Positions 43,199 through 51,839 of a DNA stretch of 61,488 nt are shown piece after piece. The notes beneath the pieces are model-generated. The model searched no databases. It was not told the origin of the DNA and saw only the letters and a list, made by a program, of their open reading frames with translations. Position numbers and translations under genes: made by a program. Position 1 is the stretch's first letter, and each line of letters starts with the position of its first letter. Origin of the DNA: Anaerotruncus sp. (GTDB lineage: Bacteria; Bacillota; Clostridia; Oscillospirales; Ruminococcaceae); assembly GCA_021770005.1 (NCBI GenBank), contig JAETRV010000012.1, positions 1-61,488 on the forward strand. Reading direction: 5' to 3'.

Positions 43199-44077
43199 AT
43201 GTATGAGTTGGTACAGGTCAGCGACAGATGCTATTATATCAACTGTCCGGCAAAAATCGGGGTCTATTTTGCCAGGGAAAACGGTGTTTATCTGATTGAC
43301 AGTGGCAACGATAAGGATGCAGGGCGGAAGGTCCGGCAGATTTTGGAGAGAAACGGATGGCGTTTACTGGGCATCCTGAACACCCATTCCAATGCGGATC
43401 ACATCGGCGGAAACCATTATTTGCAGGGGCAGACCGGTTGCAAGATTTATGCGGGCGGGATCGAGGCCGCTTTTACCCAGTATCCGCTTTTGGAGCCGTC
43501 TTTCCTCTATGGGGGCTATCCATGCAAAGATCTGCGTCATAAATTTTTATTGGCACAGGAGAGCAGGGTCTGCGGTTTTGCGGAGGATGGGTTTCCGGAG
43601 GAGATCGAGGTGCTCCCACTGCCTGGGCATTTTTTTGATATGGTTGGATTCCGCACACCGGATGATGTCGTCTTTCTTGCCGATTGCATCAGCAGTATAG
43701 AGACGCTGGAGAAATACGCCATTTCGTTCATCTATGATGTGGGCGCCTACCTGGAAACACTGGATCAGGTAGAGGCGATGGAGGCGGCTTTTTTTGTTCC
43801 TGCCCATGCGGAAGCATCTTCCAACGTCCGAGCGCTTGTCCAGTATAACCGAAGGAAGGTTTATGAGGTGGCGGAGCATATCCAGACCATCTGCCGGGAG
43901 CCGATGATCTCTGAACGGATTTTACAGCGTATCTTCCAGGAATACGGGCTTACGATGAATTTTGAACAGTATGTTTTGGTGGGAAGTACGGTTCGCTCTT
44001 ATCTTTCCTGGTTAAAGGATCAGGGGAAAGTCAACGCCAGATTTGAAGAGAATCTGTTGCTTTGGGAAACCACATGA
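43199..44077 (+). CDS. MBL-fold metallo-hydrolase
   Basis: The 292-residue protein has a metallo-beta-lactamase fold: VYLIDSGNDKDAG, then NTHSNADHIGGN at residues 61-72, LPLPGHFFDMVGF, VVFLADCISS, and FVPAHAEAS. The usual HxHxDH motif is HSNADH here, with Asn65 in place of the second histidine. A C-terminal helical region of about 90 residues follows. The ATG follows GGAAAGGAC. Cotranscription with the ferredoxin gene suggests a redox or thiol-ester hydrolase role, but no substrate can be named. Confidence 0.85.
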   Translation: MYELVQVSDRCYYINCPAKIGVYFARENGVYLIDSGNDKDAGRKVRQILERNGWRLLGILNTHSNADHIGGNHYLQGQTGCKIYAGGIEAAFTQYPLLEPSFLYGGYPCKDLRHKFLLAQESRVCGFAEDGFPEEIEVLPLPGHFFDMVGFRTPDDVVFLADCISSIETLEKYAISFIYDVGAYLETLDQVEAMEAAFFVPAHAEASSNVRALVQYNRRKVYEVAEHIQTICREPMISERILQRIFQEYGLTMNFEQYVLVGSTVRSYLSWLKDQGKVNARFEENLLLWETT

Positions 44078-44086
44078 ACAGAAAAC

Positions 44087-44117
44087 AAGCCGGCGGATCG
44101 GGTATCCGCCGGCTTTT
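44087..44117 (+). terminator. Terminator of the ferredoxin-MBL pair
   Basis: AAGCCGGCGGAT and ATCCGCCGGCTT form a perfect stem with a 5-base loop, then TTT. Confidence 0.9.
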
Positions 44118-44142
44118 TACAGCTTTTTTGACTTTCAATAGA

Positions 44143-44652
44143 TCACACCTTTTTCTCTTTCCCATCTGGACCGCGCAGCAACTCGATTGCCTGTTTACCG
44201 GTCATGTGTTCGATGCAGAGTTCAAGGATACACAGTTGGGGGTATTCCCGGTTGATCTCAGCTTGCCGCGCAGATTCGCTTCCATCTGGCGTGTACCGGA
44301 TTGCAAGCTTCTCAATCGCGGCATGTTTTGCCGGTTCCTCTTCCACAATGTGTATCCGTCCAAAGACAATCACGCTGCGGAAATAGGTCGTGTATTCTTC
44401 TGGTATGATCTGGTCTTGGTCAATGACGCAAAACGAAGCCCGGCAGTCCCGCTGGATAGCATCCAGTTTGTGACCGCTTTTCGCTCCGTGAAAGTAGAGG
44501 CTGGAACCGTCATACACATAGCTGAGCGGAACGGCATAGGGATAGCCATCGTCCCCGGATAGGGCCAGCACCCCGGACGTTCCATTTTTCAGGATTTCGG
44601 AGCAATCGCGGAGAGAGAGAGCCTGCCTGCTTCTGCGCAGTTCACGAAACAT
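44143..44652 (-). CDS. Pyridoxamine 5'-phosphate oxidase-family (NimA-like) flavin protein
   Basis: The 169-residue protein has the split-barrel FMN-binding fold: GTSGVLALSGDDGYPYAVPLS, YVYDGSSLYFHGAKSGHKLD, CRASFCVIDQDQIIPEEYTTY and VIVFGRIHIVEE. The segment is shared with NimA-type nitroimidazole-reducing proteins and other small flavoproteins. AGAGGTG precedes the ATG. Antibiotic resistance cannot be assumed; the physiological substrate is unknown. Confidence 0.88.
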   Translation of the reverse strand: MFRELRRSRQALSLRDCSEILKNGTSGVLALSGDDGYPYAVPLSYVYDGSSLYFHGAKSGHKLDAIQRDCRASFCVIDQDQIIPEEYTTYFRSVIVFGRIHIVEEEPAKHAAIEKLAIRYTPDGSESARQAEINREYPQLCILELCIEHMTGKQAIELLRGPDGKEKKV

Positions 44653-44694
44653 CGAAACACCTCTTTCAAAAATAGGACGCCTTGTGCCTATTCC

Positions 44695-44737
44695 TTTTCT
44701 CCGTCTAGCTCGCTAGGGGAGTTCTCACAAGAGAGGG
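44695..44737 (+). repeat. 43-nt repeat, copy 2
   Basis: It matches the copy at 19568-19610 at 36 of 43 positions by eye. It is followed by a small GC-rich hairpin (GGGGCGACCGCCCC). Confidence 0.75.
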
Positions 44738-44851
44738 GCGACCGCCCCTCTTGTTGGTTTTGCGTCTATCATACTGGATTTGCGTTGAAAAGTCAACCGG
44801 ACTTTTCAAAGAAGGACGGCTGGCGCTGACGGGAAAAGTAAGAAGAATCCC

Positions 44852-44880
44852 TTGACAGCACGTCCAAAAGTGGATACAAT
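44852..44880 (+). promoter_or_regulatory. Promoter of the LacI-type regulator gene
   Basis: TTGACA (44852-44857) and TACAAT (44875-44880) have a 17-base spacer. Confidence 0.85.
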
Positions 44881-44899
44881 TTTGAAAGGGCTTTCAAAA
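44880..44899 (+). promoter_or_regulatory. Operator, probably for the LacI-type regulator (autoregulation)
   Basis: Perfect 9-bp arms TTTTGAAAG and CTTTCAAAA lie around a GG centre, covering the predicted transcription start. The GAAAGGGCTTTC core resembles the operators near 46098. Confidence 0.7.
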
Positions 44900-44929
44900 T
44901 TTTTTCATAACAGGAGGTGCGCCAGAGGG

Positions 44930-45916
44930 GTGAACATTTACGATATTGCCAAAGAGGCCGGGGTTTCGATCTCGACGGTCTCACGGGTGTTGAACAAGAA
45001 AGAGAATGTGAACGAGGAGACCCGCCTTAAAGTGGAGGAGGTCCTTAAAAGATATGATTATGTCCCGAGCGGGATCGCGCGGGGGATGGTTTCCAAATCC
45101 ATGAAAACGGTGGCGGTCCTGACTGTCGATGTACGGGTACCACAGTATGCGCGGATCGCCTATACAATTGAGCGGGAATTCAGCAAGAGAGGGTATAATG
45201 TCCAGCTTTGCAACACCGGAGGCGACTTGGAAGAAGCGGTACAATACCTGGACATTGTGACCGGCAAGCAGGTGGATGGCGTCGTTCTAGTAGGGTCGAT
45301 CTTTAACCGGATCGGACCGGATGAGCGGGTTGCATCTCTGCTGAAACATACGCCGGTCGTGGTGGCGAACGGTCAGCTCGACCTGCCCAACTGCTACTCG
45401 GTGCTGGTGGATGATCAGTTGGGGATTTCTCTGGCGGTCGAACATCTCTACAAGAAAGGGCACCGGGAGATTTTTTATCTAAAAGACATGGATACCGACA
45501 GCGCCCAGCGCAAACAGGCAGGATTTCTGGAAACGATGAAGCGGCTAGGACTGGATGGGAAGGCACATATCCGGGAGACAATGTTTGGCTTGCAGGGCGG
45601 GGTACAGGCAGTGGAACAGCTTTTGGATTCCAAGGCCAAGGTGAGCGCGATTGTCTGCGGAGAGGACTTGACCGCAATCGGCGTGCTCAAAGGCCTGAAA
45701 CGTGCAGGAATTCGGGTGCCGGAAGAGGTGGCGGTGACCGGTTTCAATCGTTCCGAGTATGCGCAGGTCTGTGAACCGGAACTGACTACGGTGGATAACA
45801 AGGCCGAACTGGTAGGGAGGCTGAGTGTGCAGCTGTTGGAAACATTGATCCAGAAAGAGGAACATTACGCCTCTATGGTGGTGCAGCCGGAGTTGATAGT
45901 TGGTAAAAGTTCATAA
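44930..45916 (+). CDS. LacI/GalR-family transcriptional regulator
   Basis: The 328-residue protein begins with the DNA-binding helix-turn-helix VNIYDIAKEAGVSISTVSRV. A hinge follows, then a periplasmic-binding-like effector domain ending CEPELTTVDNKAELVGRLS. The start is GTG at 44930, with AGGAGG about 11 bases upstream; no ATG fits the domain start. It sits between a palindromic operator and a second operator before the YiaK-like gene, so it likely controls both. The effector is unknown, perhaps a ketogulonate-type sugar acid. Confidence 0.92.
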   Translation: MNIYDIAKEAGVSISTVSRVLNKKENVNEETRLKVEEVLKRYDYVPSGIARGMVSKSMKTVAVLTVDVRVPQYARIAYTIEREFSKRGYNVQLCNTGGDLEEAVQYLDIVTGKQVDGVVLVGSIFNRIGPDERVASLLKHTPVVVANGQLDLPNCYSVLVDDQLGISLAVEHLYKKGHREIFYLKDMDTDSAQRKQAGFLETMKRLGLDGKAHIRETMFGLQGGVQAVEQLLDSKAKVSAIVCGEDLTAIGVLKGLKRAGIRVPEEVAVTGFNRSEYAQVCEPELTTVDNKAELVGRLSVQLLETLIQKEEHYASMVVQPELIVGKSS

Positions 45917-45938
45917 AAGCGCTTTTTTATATTTTTGA

Positions 45939-45988
45939 AAATAAAGCGGTGGTTTGTAGAAACGCTTCTACAAACCACCGCTTTATTT
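45939..45988 (+). terminator. Terminator of the LacI-type regulator gene
   Basis: A perfect 23-bp stem with a 4-base loop (arms AAATAAAGCGGTGGTTTG... and complement) lies 22 bases after the stop. Just before it, AAAAGCGCTTTT (45915-45926) overlaps the stop codon and could be a weak operator. Confidence 0.9.
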
Positions 45989-46060
45989 GCTATAAAAACA
46001 AAAATTTATAGATAAAAATTGTGCATATAAACAAATATGGATTGAATTGAAAGAATTTAA

Positions 46061-46088
46061 TTGACTTTTTCTCAAGAATTGCTATACT
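46061..46088 (+). promoter_or_regulatory. Promoter of the YiaK-like gene
   Basis: TTGACT (46061-46066) and TATACT (46083-46088) are 16 bases apart. Confidence 0.75.
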
Positions 46089-46095
46089 GATTATA

Positions 46096-46109
46096 GAAAA
46101 GCGCTTTCA
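46096..46109 (+). promoter_or_regulatory. LacI-type operator upstream of the YiaK-like gene
   Basis: GAAAAGCGCTTTCA, with palindromic core AAAGCGCTTT, lies directly downstream of the -10 box. It shares the GAAA...CTTTC frame with the operator at 44880-44899. It also partly resembles a CcpA cre site, so either protein could bind. Confidence 0.65.
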
Positions 46110-46148
46110 TAAAAATTTGACAGAGAGTTTGAAAAGGAGTGCTGTAAA

Positions 46149-47165
46149 ATGCGTATCCCTGCACAGGAACTGAAGGCAACATTTAAGGAAATCCTGCTTG
46201 GACGTGGAGTAGACCCGGTTATTGCGGAAGCCGCAGCTCAGAATTTCACCGATACCAGTGTAGATGGCGTTTATAGCCACGGCGTCAACCGGTTCCCGCG
46301 GGTCATCAGCTATCTGGACAAAGGCGTGGTAGACGGGAAAGCCAAACCCGAATGCATCGCAAAGGTGGGCGGCTTTGAGCGTTGGGACGGGCACATGGGG
46401 CTTGGAAACGCCAACGCCCGGCTCGCGATGGACCGCGCCTGTGAACTGGCGCATGCATACGGGATCGGCATTGTGGCGATCGGCAACACCAACCACTGGA
46501 TGCGGGGCGGCGCATACGGATGGCAGGCCGCAGACCAGGGCTGTGTGGGTATCTGCTGGACCAATACGATGCCGAATACCCCGGCGTGGGGTGGCAAAGA
46601 AGCGAAGATCGGGAACAACCCGTTCATTATCTCGGTCCCGCAGAGCGAGGGGAAACATGTGGTGATCGACTGTGCGATGAGCCAGTTTGCTTATGGCAAG
46701 ATCGAAATGGCCCGGATGAAAGGGGAGCAGCTCCCGGTCCCGGGCGGATGGGATAGTGAAGGCAACATCACCACCGATCCCGCTGAGATCGAAAAGACCC
46801 AGCGGGTACTGACAATTGGTTACTGGAAGGGAAGCGGGCTTTCGATTGCGCTTGACCTGGTGGCAGCAATCCTGTCGGGGGCTAATACGGTCACCGACAT
46901 TGGACGCAAGTATACCGAAGAAGTCGGGCTTTCGCAGGTCATGATTGCGATTGATCCCGCCCACATGAATACCGCAGCGCTCACCGACAACATTATCAAA
47001 ACGGTGGTAGAGGATATCAAAACCGCCGAGCCCACCACTCCGGGCGGGAAAATCTTCTATCCGGGCGAGCTTGAACTGGTGACCCGCAAAGAAAACTTGG
47101 AAGCTGGCGTTCCGGTTTTGGAAGAGGTCTGGGAGACGATCCAAAGCCTGAAAAACGGAAAATAA
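46149..47165 (+). CDS. Malate/lactate/ureidoglycolate dehydrogenase family, YiaK-like (2,3-diketo-L-gulonate reductase-like)
   Basis: The 338-residue protein closely follows enterobacterial YiaK: ESGVYSHGVNRFPRFI-like SVDGVYSHGVNRFPRVI near residue 37, then NTNHWMRGGAYGWQAADQG near 117, CWTNTMPNTPAWGGKEAKIG, and LTIGYWKGSGLSIALDL near 222. The family reduces 2-oxo acids with NAD(P)H. AAGGAGTG precedes the ATG. No transporter or kinase of the diketogulonate pathway is adjacent, so the exact substrate is inferred. Regulation by the upstream LacI-type protein is likely. Confidence 0.88.
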   Translation: MRIPAQELKATFKEILLGRGVDPVIAEAAAQNFTDTSVDGVYSHGVNRFPRVISYLDKGVVDGKAKPECIAKVGGFERWDGHMGLGNANARLAMDRACELAHAYGIGIVAIGNTNHWMRGGAYGWQAADQGCVGICWTNTMPNTPAWGGKEAKIGNNPFIISVPQSEGKHVVIDCAMSQFAYGKIEMARMKGEQLPVPGGWDSEGNITTDPAEIEKTQRVLTIGYWKGSGLSIALDLVAAILSGANTVTDIGRKYTEEVGLSQVMIAIDPAHMNTAALTDNIIKTVVEDIKTAEPTTPGGKIFYPGELELVTRKENLEAGVPVLEEVWETIQSLKNGK

Positions 47166-47239
47166 ATGCTCCGATTTGTTCAAATTGCCTGAAAAGAAAG
47201 AATAAATTTAGTCTTTTTGCAGAAATTCCCGAAAGGGGG

Positions 47240-47268
47240 TTGCCAAAACCGGGTGGAACCGTTATACT
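47240..47268 (+). promoter_or_regulatory. Promoter of the glycine riboswitch-gcv operon
   Basis: TTGCCA (47240-47245) and TATACT (47263-47268) are 17 bases apart, just ahead of the riboswitch. Confidence 0.8.
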
Positions 47269-47298
47269 AACGGTAATCAAAACTGCATATTTTTCGGA

Positions 47299-47467
47299 AG
47301 ATGGGTCCGGGAGAGACCGCTTCAATGCGGCGCCGAAGGTGAAGTCGCAACAAACTCTCAGGCAAAAGAACCGGATTCGGACGAAACTCTGGAAAGCTGG
47401 GCGGGCAAGCCGTCCAGCACCGAAGAAGCAATCCCTGTTTACAGGGAGAATCTTTCAGGTATGAATG
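47299..47467 (+). ncRNA. Tandem glycine riboswitch
   Basis: The first aptamer holds GGGAGAGACCGC, GCGCCGAAGGTGAAG and AACTCTCAGGCAAAAGAACC. The second holds GGACGAAACTCTGGAAAGCT, CAGCACCGAAGAAGCAA and GAATCTTTCAGGTATGAATG. These are the conserved parts of the gcvT-type tandem riboswitch. It lies in the 384-base gap before gcvT and is followed by a terminator. Glycine binding should switch the operon on. Confidence 0.95.
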
Positions 47468-47511
47468 ACGGGGGCGTACAGTTGGTGAAACTAGTACGTC
47501 TCCGTTTTTTT
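47468..47511 (+). terminator. Expression-platform terminator of the glycine riboswitch
   Basis: ACGGGGGCGTAC pairs (two G-U pairs) with GTACGTCTCCGT, followed by seven T residues. The hairpin should form without glycine and stop transcription before gcvT. Confidence 0.85.
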
Positions 47512-47549
47512 ATGACGAAGCCAATATCGAAAGGAAAGAGGGATGCAAG

Positions 47550-48635
47550 TTGGAACTCAAAACACCACTCTACGACTGCCATGTCGCTTGCGGCGGTAAG
47601 ATCGTGCCGTTTGCAGGCTACCTGCTGCCGGTGCAGTATGGTACCGGCGTGATTGAGGAGCATATGGCAGTCCGCACCAAGGCGGGGCTGTTCGACGTTT
47701 CCCATATGGGTGAGGTGATCTATAAAGGGAAAGACGCGCTGGCCAATCTGAACCATCTGCTGACCAATGATTTTACCAATATGTATGACGGGCAGGTCCG
47801 TTACAGCGTGATGTGCTATGAGGATGGCGGCGTGGTGGATGATCTGATCGTTTACCGGATCACCGCGGAAAGCTATTTGATCGTTGTGAATGCCTCCAAC
47901 CGTCACAAAGACGTGGCGTGGATGCAGGAGCACCTGTTTGGGGAGTGCACGATTGAGGATATTTCGGACCATGTGGCGCAGCTTGCTCTGCAAGGGCCGA
48001 ATGCCAAGGCAATTTTGGAGAAGCTTACCTCAGCTGAGGAGATTCCGGCAAAATATTACAGCTTTGTCCGGCAGGGTAAGGTTGGCGGATTTGACTGCCT
48101 GATCTCCCAGACCGGCTATACCGGCGAGCATGGGTACGAGCTTTATCTCTCGAATGAGAACGCACCGAAGCTCTGGAACCTGCTGCTGGAAACCGGGAAA
48201 CCGGAGGGATTGATCCCCTGTGGCCTGGGCGCACGAGATACCTTGCGCCTTGAGGCGGGGATGCCGCTCTACGGGCATGAGATGGACGAAACGATCAACC
48301 CGCTTGAAACCGGCTTGGGATTCGGGGTCAAGATGGGGAAAGAGGCGTTCATCGGCAAAAAGGGGATCGAGGCCAAGGGCGCGCTGACCCGGAAACGGGT
48401 GGGCCTGAAGGTGACCGGGCGTGGGATCATCCGCGAACATGCGGACGTTTATGCGGATGGAAAGAAGGTCGGACAGACCACATCCGGCACTCACTGCCCG
48501 TATCTGGGGCATCCGGTCGCAATGGCGCTGCTCGACATCGCCTATACTGAGCCGGGCACACAGGTGGAAGCCGAGGTGCGCGGACGCAGGATCGCCGCCG
48601 AGGTCGTCAAACTGCCGTTCTATAAGCGCGCATAA
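47550..48635 (+). CDS. gcvT: Glycine cleavage system T protein (aminomethyltransferase)
   Basis: The 361-residue protein transfers the one-carbon unit from lipoyl-bound aminomethyl to tetrahydrofolate, releasing ammonia. Key parts are GKIVPFAGYLLPVQY, FDVSHMGEV, LQGPNAKAIL, GYTGEHGYELY and GLGARDTLRLEAGMPLYGHE. The start is TTG (TTGGAACTC) with AGAGGG upstream; the encoded start MELKTPLYDCH matches the family. It is the first gene of the gcv cluster behind the riboswitch. Confidence 0.96.
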   Translation: MELKTPLYDCHVACGGKIVPFAGYLLPVQYGTGVIEEHMAVRTKAGLFDVSHMGEVIYKGKDALANLNHLLTNDFTNMYDGQVRYSVMCYEDGGVVDDLIVYRITAESYLIVVNASNRHKDVAWMQEHLFGECTIEDISDHVAQLALQGPNAKAILEKLTSAEEIPAKYYSFVRQGKVGGFDCLISQTGYTGEHGYELYLSNENAPKLWNLLLETGKPEGLIPCGLGARDTLRLEAGMPLYGHEMDETINPLETGLGFGVKMGKEAFIGKKGIEAKGALTRKRVGLKVTGRGIIREHADVYADGKKVGQTTSGTHCPYLGHPVAMALLDIAYTEPGTQVEAEVRGRRIAAEVVKLPFYKRA

Positions 48636-48680
48636 CCAGGGCTCTATTTTTTAATCAATTATAATCAGGAGGAAAGAATC

Positions 48681-49058
48681 ATGAATACACCGAAAGAACT
48701 GCTTTATTCCAAATCTCACGAATGGATTTCTTTTGATGGGGATACCGCAAAGGTCGGCCTGACCGATTTTGCCCAGAACGCACTGGGCGGGCTGGTATTT
48801 GTCAACCTGCCCGAGGTGGGGGACGAGGTCGAGAAGGGGAAAACCTGTGCTGACGTCGAGTCGGTGAAAGCGGTTTCAGACGTCTACTGCCCGGTTTCCG
48901 GGGAGATCGTCGCGATCAATGAGGAACTGCTCGACCAGCCCGAACTGATTAACCAGTCCCCCTATGAGGCATGGCTGTTTGAAGTGGGCAGCATCTCCGA
49001 CAAGGAAGAACTGCTCGACGCGGCAGCTTATGAGGCGTTCTGCGCCGAGGAGGAATAA
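48681..49058 (+). CDS. gcvH: Glycine cleavage system H protein
   Basis: The 125-residue lipoyl carrier has [20 protein letters not shown] and the lipoylated lysine in [14 protein letters not shown] (Lys63). It shuttles the aminomethyl group between P, T and L proteins. AGGAGGAA precedes the ATG. The gcvPA start follows 5 bases after the stop. Confidence 0.97.
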   Translation: MNTPKELLYSKSHEWISFDGDTAKVGLTDFAQNALGGLVFVNLPEVGDEVEKGKTCADVESVKAVSDVYCPVSGEIVAINEELLDQPELINQSPYEAWLFEVGSISDKEELLDAAAYEAFCAEEE

Positions 49059-49062
49059 CCAG

Positions 49063-50385
49063 ATGGGAAGTTATGTTCCGTCCACCCGGCAGGAACGTGC
49101 GCAGATGCTGCAAAAAATCGGTGTAGACAGCATTGACGCGTTGTTTGCAAATGTTCCGGCCGGGATGAAGCTGAAAACACTCAACATCCCGCAGGGGAAA
49201 TCCGAGCTCGAGGTGAGCGGGATGATGAGCGCGCTTGCAGAAGAGAACCGGGTATTCCCGGTGATCTTCCGGGGCGCGGGCGCTTACAATCACTATATTC
49301 CCTCGATCGTCAAAAGCGTGACCTCCAAAGAGGAGTTTATCACCGCCTATACCCCGTATCAGGCGGAGATCAGCCAGGGGATTTTACAGTCGATTTTTGA
49401 ATACCAGACGATGATCTGTGAGCTGACCGGTATGGATGTCTCCAATGCGTCGGTCTATGACGGAGCTTCCGCAGCGGCAGAGGCGGCCGCCATGTGCCGC
49501 GACCGCAGGCGCAGCCGGGTGCTGGTTTCGGCGGCAGCGCATCCCATGGTGATCCGCACGATCCAGACCTACTGTCACGCAGCACATGTGGAGGTGGGGA
49601 TCGTCCCGATGAAGGACGGTGTGACCGACAAGGACGCGCTGGCTTCGATGCTGGATGCAAAAACCGCCTGCTTCTACCTACAGCAGCCGAACTATTTCGG
49701 ACAGCTCGAGGATGCGGACACGTTTGGGGAGCTGGTGCATGGCGCGGGCGCAAAATATATCATGGGGGTCAACCCGATTGCCTGCGCAATGGTCAAAACC
49801 CCAGCCGAGTCGGGCGCGGATATTGCGGTCGGCGAGGGGCAGCCACTAGGGATGCCGCTCTCGTTCGGCGGGCCATACCTCGGGTTTATGGCCTGCACCA
49901 GTGCCATGATGCGCAAACTGCCTGGGCGGATCGTCGGGGAGACGACCGACTCGGAGGGAAACCGCGCGTTTGTGCTGACCTTGCAGGCGCGCGAACAGCA
50001 TATCCGCCGGGAAAAGGCATCCTCCAACGTCTGCTCGAATCAGGCGCTCTGCGCACTGACCGCGTCGGTCTACATGACCGCGATGGGCGCGCAGGGGATG
50101 CAGCAGGTCGCGGAGCTGTGCTACGCCAAGGCGCATTATACGGCGGCTGAACTTGGAAAGATCAAGGGGTTTGAATTGGTTTATAACGGCCCGTTCTTCC
50201 ACGAATTTGTCACCGGTTGTCCGGGTGACCCACAGGTCCTGCTTTCCAGACTGGAGGAGGAAGGCATTCTGGGCGGCTATCCGGTAGAGGGCGGCATCCT
50301 CTGGTGTGCCACCGAGATGAACACCAAAGCGCAGATCGACAAACTGGCATCAGTTATCCGGGAGGTGAGCGGAGCATGGAACTGA
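49063..50385 (+). CDS. gcvPA: Glycine dehydrogenase (decarboxylating) subunit 1
   Basis: The 440-residue subunit is the N-terminal half of the split P protein that decarboxylates glycine. Motifs include FRGAGAYNHYIPSIVKSV, TAYTPYQAEISQGILQSIFE and ADIAVGEGQPLGMPLSFGGP. The start at 49063 uses GAGGAGGAA at the end of gcvH. The stop lies 10 bases into gcvPB, so the subunits are translated together. Confidence 0.96.
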   Translation: MGSYVPSTRQERAQMLQKIGVDSIDALFANVPAGMKLKTLNIPQGKSELEVSGMMSALAEENRVFPVIFRGAGAYNHYIPSIVKSVTSKEEFITAYTPYQAEISQGILQSIFEYQTMICELTGMDVSNASVYDGASAAAEAAAMCRDRRRSRVLVSAAAHPMVIRTIQTYCHAAHVEVGIVPMKDGVTDKDALASMLDAKTACFYLQQPNYFGQLEDADTFGELVHGAGAKYIMGVNPIACAMVKTPAESGADIAVGEGQPLGMPLSFGGPYLGFMACTSAMMRKLPGRIVGETTDSEGNRAFVLTLQAREQHIRREKASSNVCSNQALCALTASVYMTAMGAQGMQQVAELCYAKAHYTAAELGKIKGFELVYNGPFFHEFVTGCPGDPQVLLSRLEEEGILGGYPVEGGILWCATEMNTKAQIDKLASVIREVSGAWN

Positions 50386-51812
50386 TTTTTGAACAGAGCA
50401 GGGAGGGGCGCGGTTGTGCGATCCTGCCCGGATTGGATGTCCCGGCGGCGGAACTGCCCGAGGGGCTGCGGCGCGGCAAAAAGCTGCATCTGCCCCAGAT
50501 CGCGGAGGTGGACATCAGCCGCCATTACACCGCACTGATGAAGCGTACCCACGGGGTCAACGACGGGTTTTATCCGCTCGGCTCCTGCACGATGAAATAT
50601 AACCCCAAGATCAACGATGAGATGGCCAACCTGCCGGGCTTTGCGAAGATCCATCCGCTCCAGCCGGCGCATACGGTGCAGGGGTGCCTCAAGGCGCTCT
50701 GTATGGCGGAAGAGCTGCTCTGCGAGATCACCGGCATGGACAGCATGACCTTCCAGCCCGCGGCGGGCGCACACGGGGAGTTCACCGGCCTGATGCTGAT
50801 TCAGGCGTACCACGAATCGCGTGGGGATCATAAGCGTACCAAGATCATTGTGCCCGACGCGGCACACGGCACCAACCCGGCTAGTGCTGCGATGGTCGGC
50901 TATGAAGTGGTCAGCATCCCTTCAAACAGCGAGGGCTGTGTGGACCTGGAAAAATTGCGCGCGGCGGTCGGTGAGGACACCGCGGGCTTGATGCTCACCA
51001 ACCCGAATACGGTCGGCATCTTTGACAAGAATATCCTTGAGATCACCCGGATCATCCACGACGCGGGCGGCCTCAACTACTACGACGGCGCAAACCTGAA
51101 CGCAGTCATGGGGATCGTGCGCCCGGGCGACATGGGCTTTGACGTGATCCATCTCAACCTGCACAAGACCTTTTCCACCCCGCATGGCGGCGGCGGTCCC
51201 GGCTCCGGCCCGGTCGGATGCAAGGAGCTGCTCAAACCGTTCCTGCCGGTGTTCCATCAGGTGCGGGAAGGGGATTCCTGCAAATTTGAAAATCCGGCAC
51301 AATCGATCGGCAGCGTCAAGGCGTTCTATGGCAACTTCCTCGTAGTGCTGCGCGCGCTGGCTTATGTCCTCACGCTGGGCGCCGAGGGGATTCCGGAGGC
51401 ATCCGCTAATGCGGTGCTCAACGCCAACTATCTGATGCACGAGCTGGCCGACCTCTACGAGATGGCTTATGACGGGCCATGTATGCACGAATTTGTCATG
51501 TCGCTTTCCAAGCTCAAAAAGGAGAACGGGGTCAGCGCAATGGACATCGCCAAATCGCTGCTTGACCACGGCATCCATCCGCCGACGATGTACTTCCCGT
51601 TGATCGTGGAGGAGGCGTTGATGGTCGAGCCGACCGAGACCGAGTCGAAAGAGACGCTCGACGGGGCAGCGGCAGTGTTCCGTAGCATCTACGAAACAGC
51701 GCTCTCCGACCCGCAAAGCCTGCATGACGCGCCGGTGCGTACGCCGATCCGCCGTCCAGATGAGCTGGGCGCGGCACGCAATCCAAAACTGCGGTACCAG
51801 TTTACCGAGTAA
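50376..51812 (+). CDS. gcvPB: Glycine dehydrogenase (decarboxylating) subunit 2
   Basis: The 478-residue subunit carries the pyridoxal phosphate lysine in IHLNLHKTFSTPHGGGGPG. It also has RTHGVNDGFYPLGSCTMKYN, AAHGTNPASAAMVGYE and a complete C-terminal half. With GcvPA it forms the decarboxylase. GGAGGTGAGC precedes the ATG, within the end of gcvPA. Confidence 0.97.
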   Translation: MELIFEQSREGRGCAILPGLDVPAAELPEGLRRGKKLHLPQIAEVDISRHYTALMKRTHGVNDGFYPLGSCTMKYNPKINDEMANLPGFAKIHPLQPAHTVQGCLKALCMAEELLCEITGMDSMTFQPAAGAHGEFTGLMLIQAYHESRGDHKRTKIIVPDAAHGTNPASAAMVGYEVVSIPSNSEGCVDLEKLRAAVGEDTAGLMLTNPNTVGIFDKNILEITRIIHDAGGLNYYDGANLNAVMGIVRPGDMGFDVIHLNLHKTFSTPHGGGGPGSGPVGCKELLKPFLPVFHQVREGDSCKFENPAQSIGSVKAFYGNFLVVLRALAYVLTLGAEGIPEASANAVLNANYLMHELADLYEMAYDGPCMHEFVMSLSKLKKENGVSAMDIAKSLLDHGIHPPTMYFPLIVEEALMVEPTETESKETLDGAAAVFRSIYETALSDPQSLHDAPVRTPIRRPDELGAARNPKLRYQFTE

Positions 51813-51839
51813 CGCCACCAAAGAAAGCAGGGGGAACGG

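Noticed and set aside
44143-44652. Nitroimidazole resistance gene
   Set aside because: The fold is shared with many small flavoproteins; the sequence alone does not support a resistance function.
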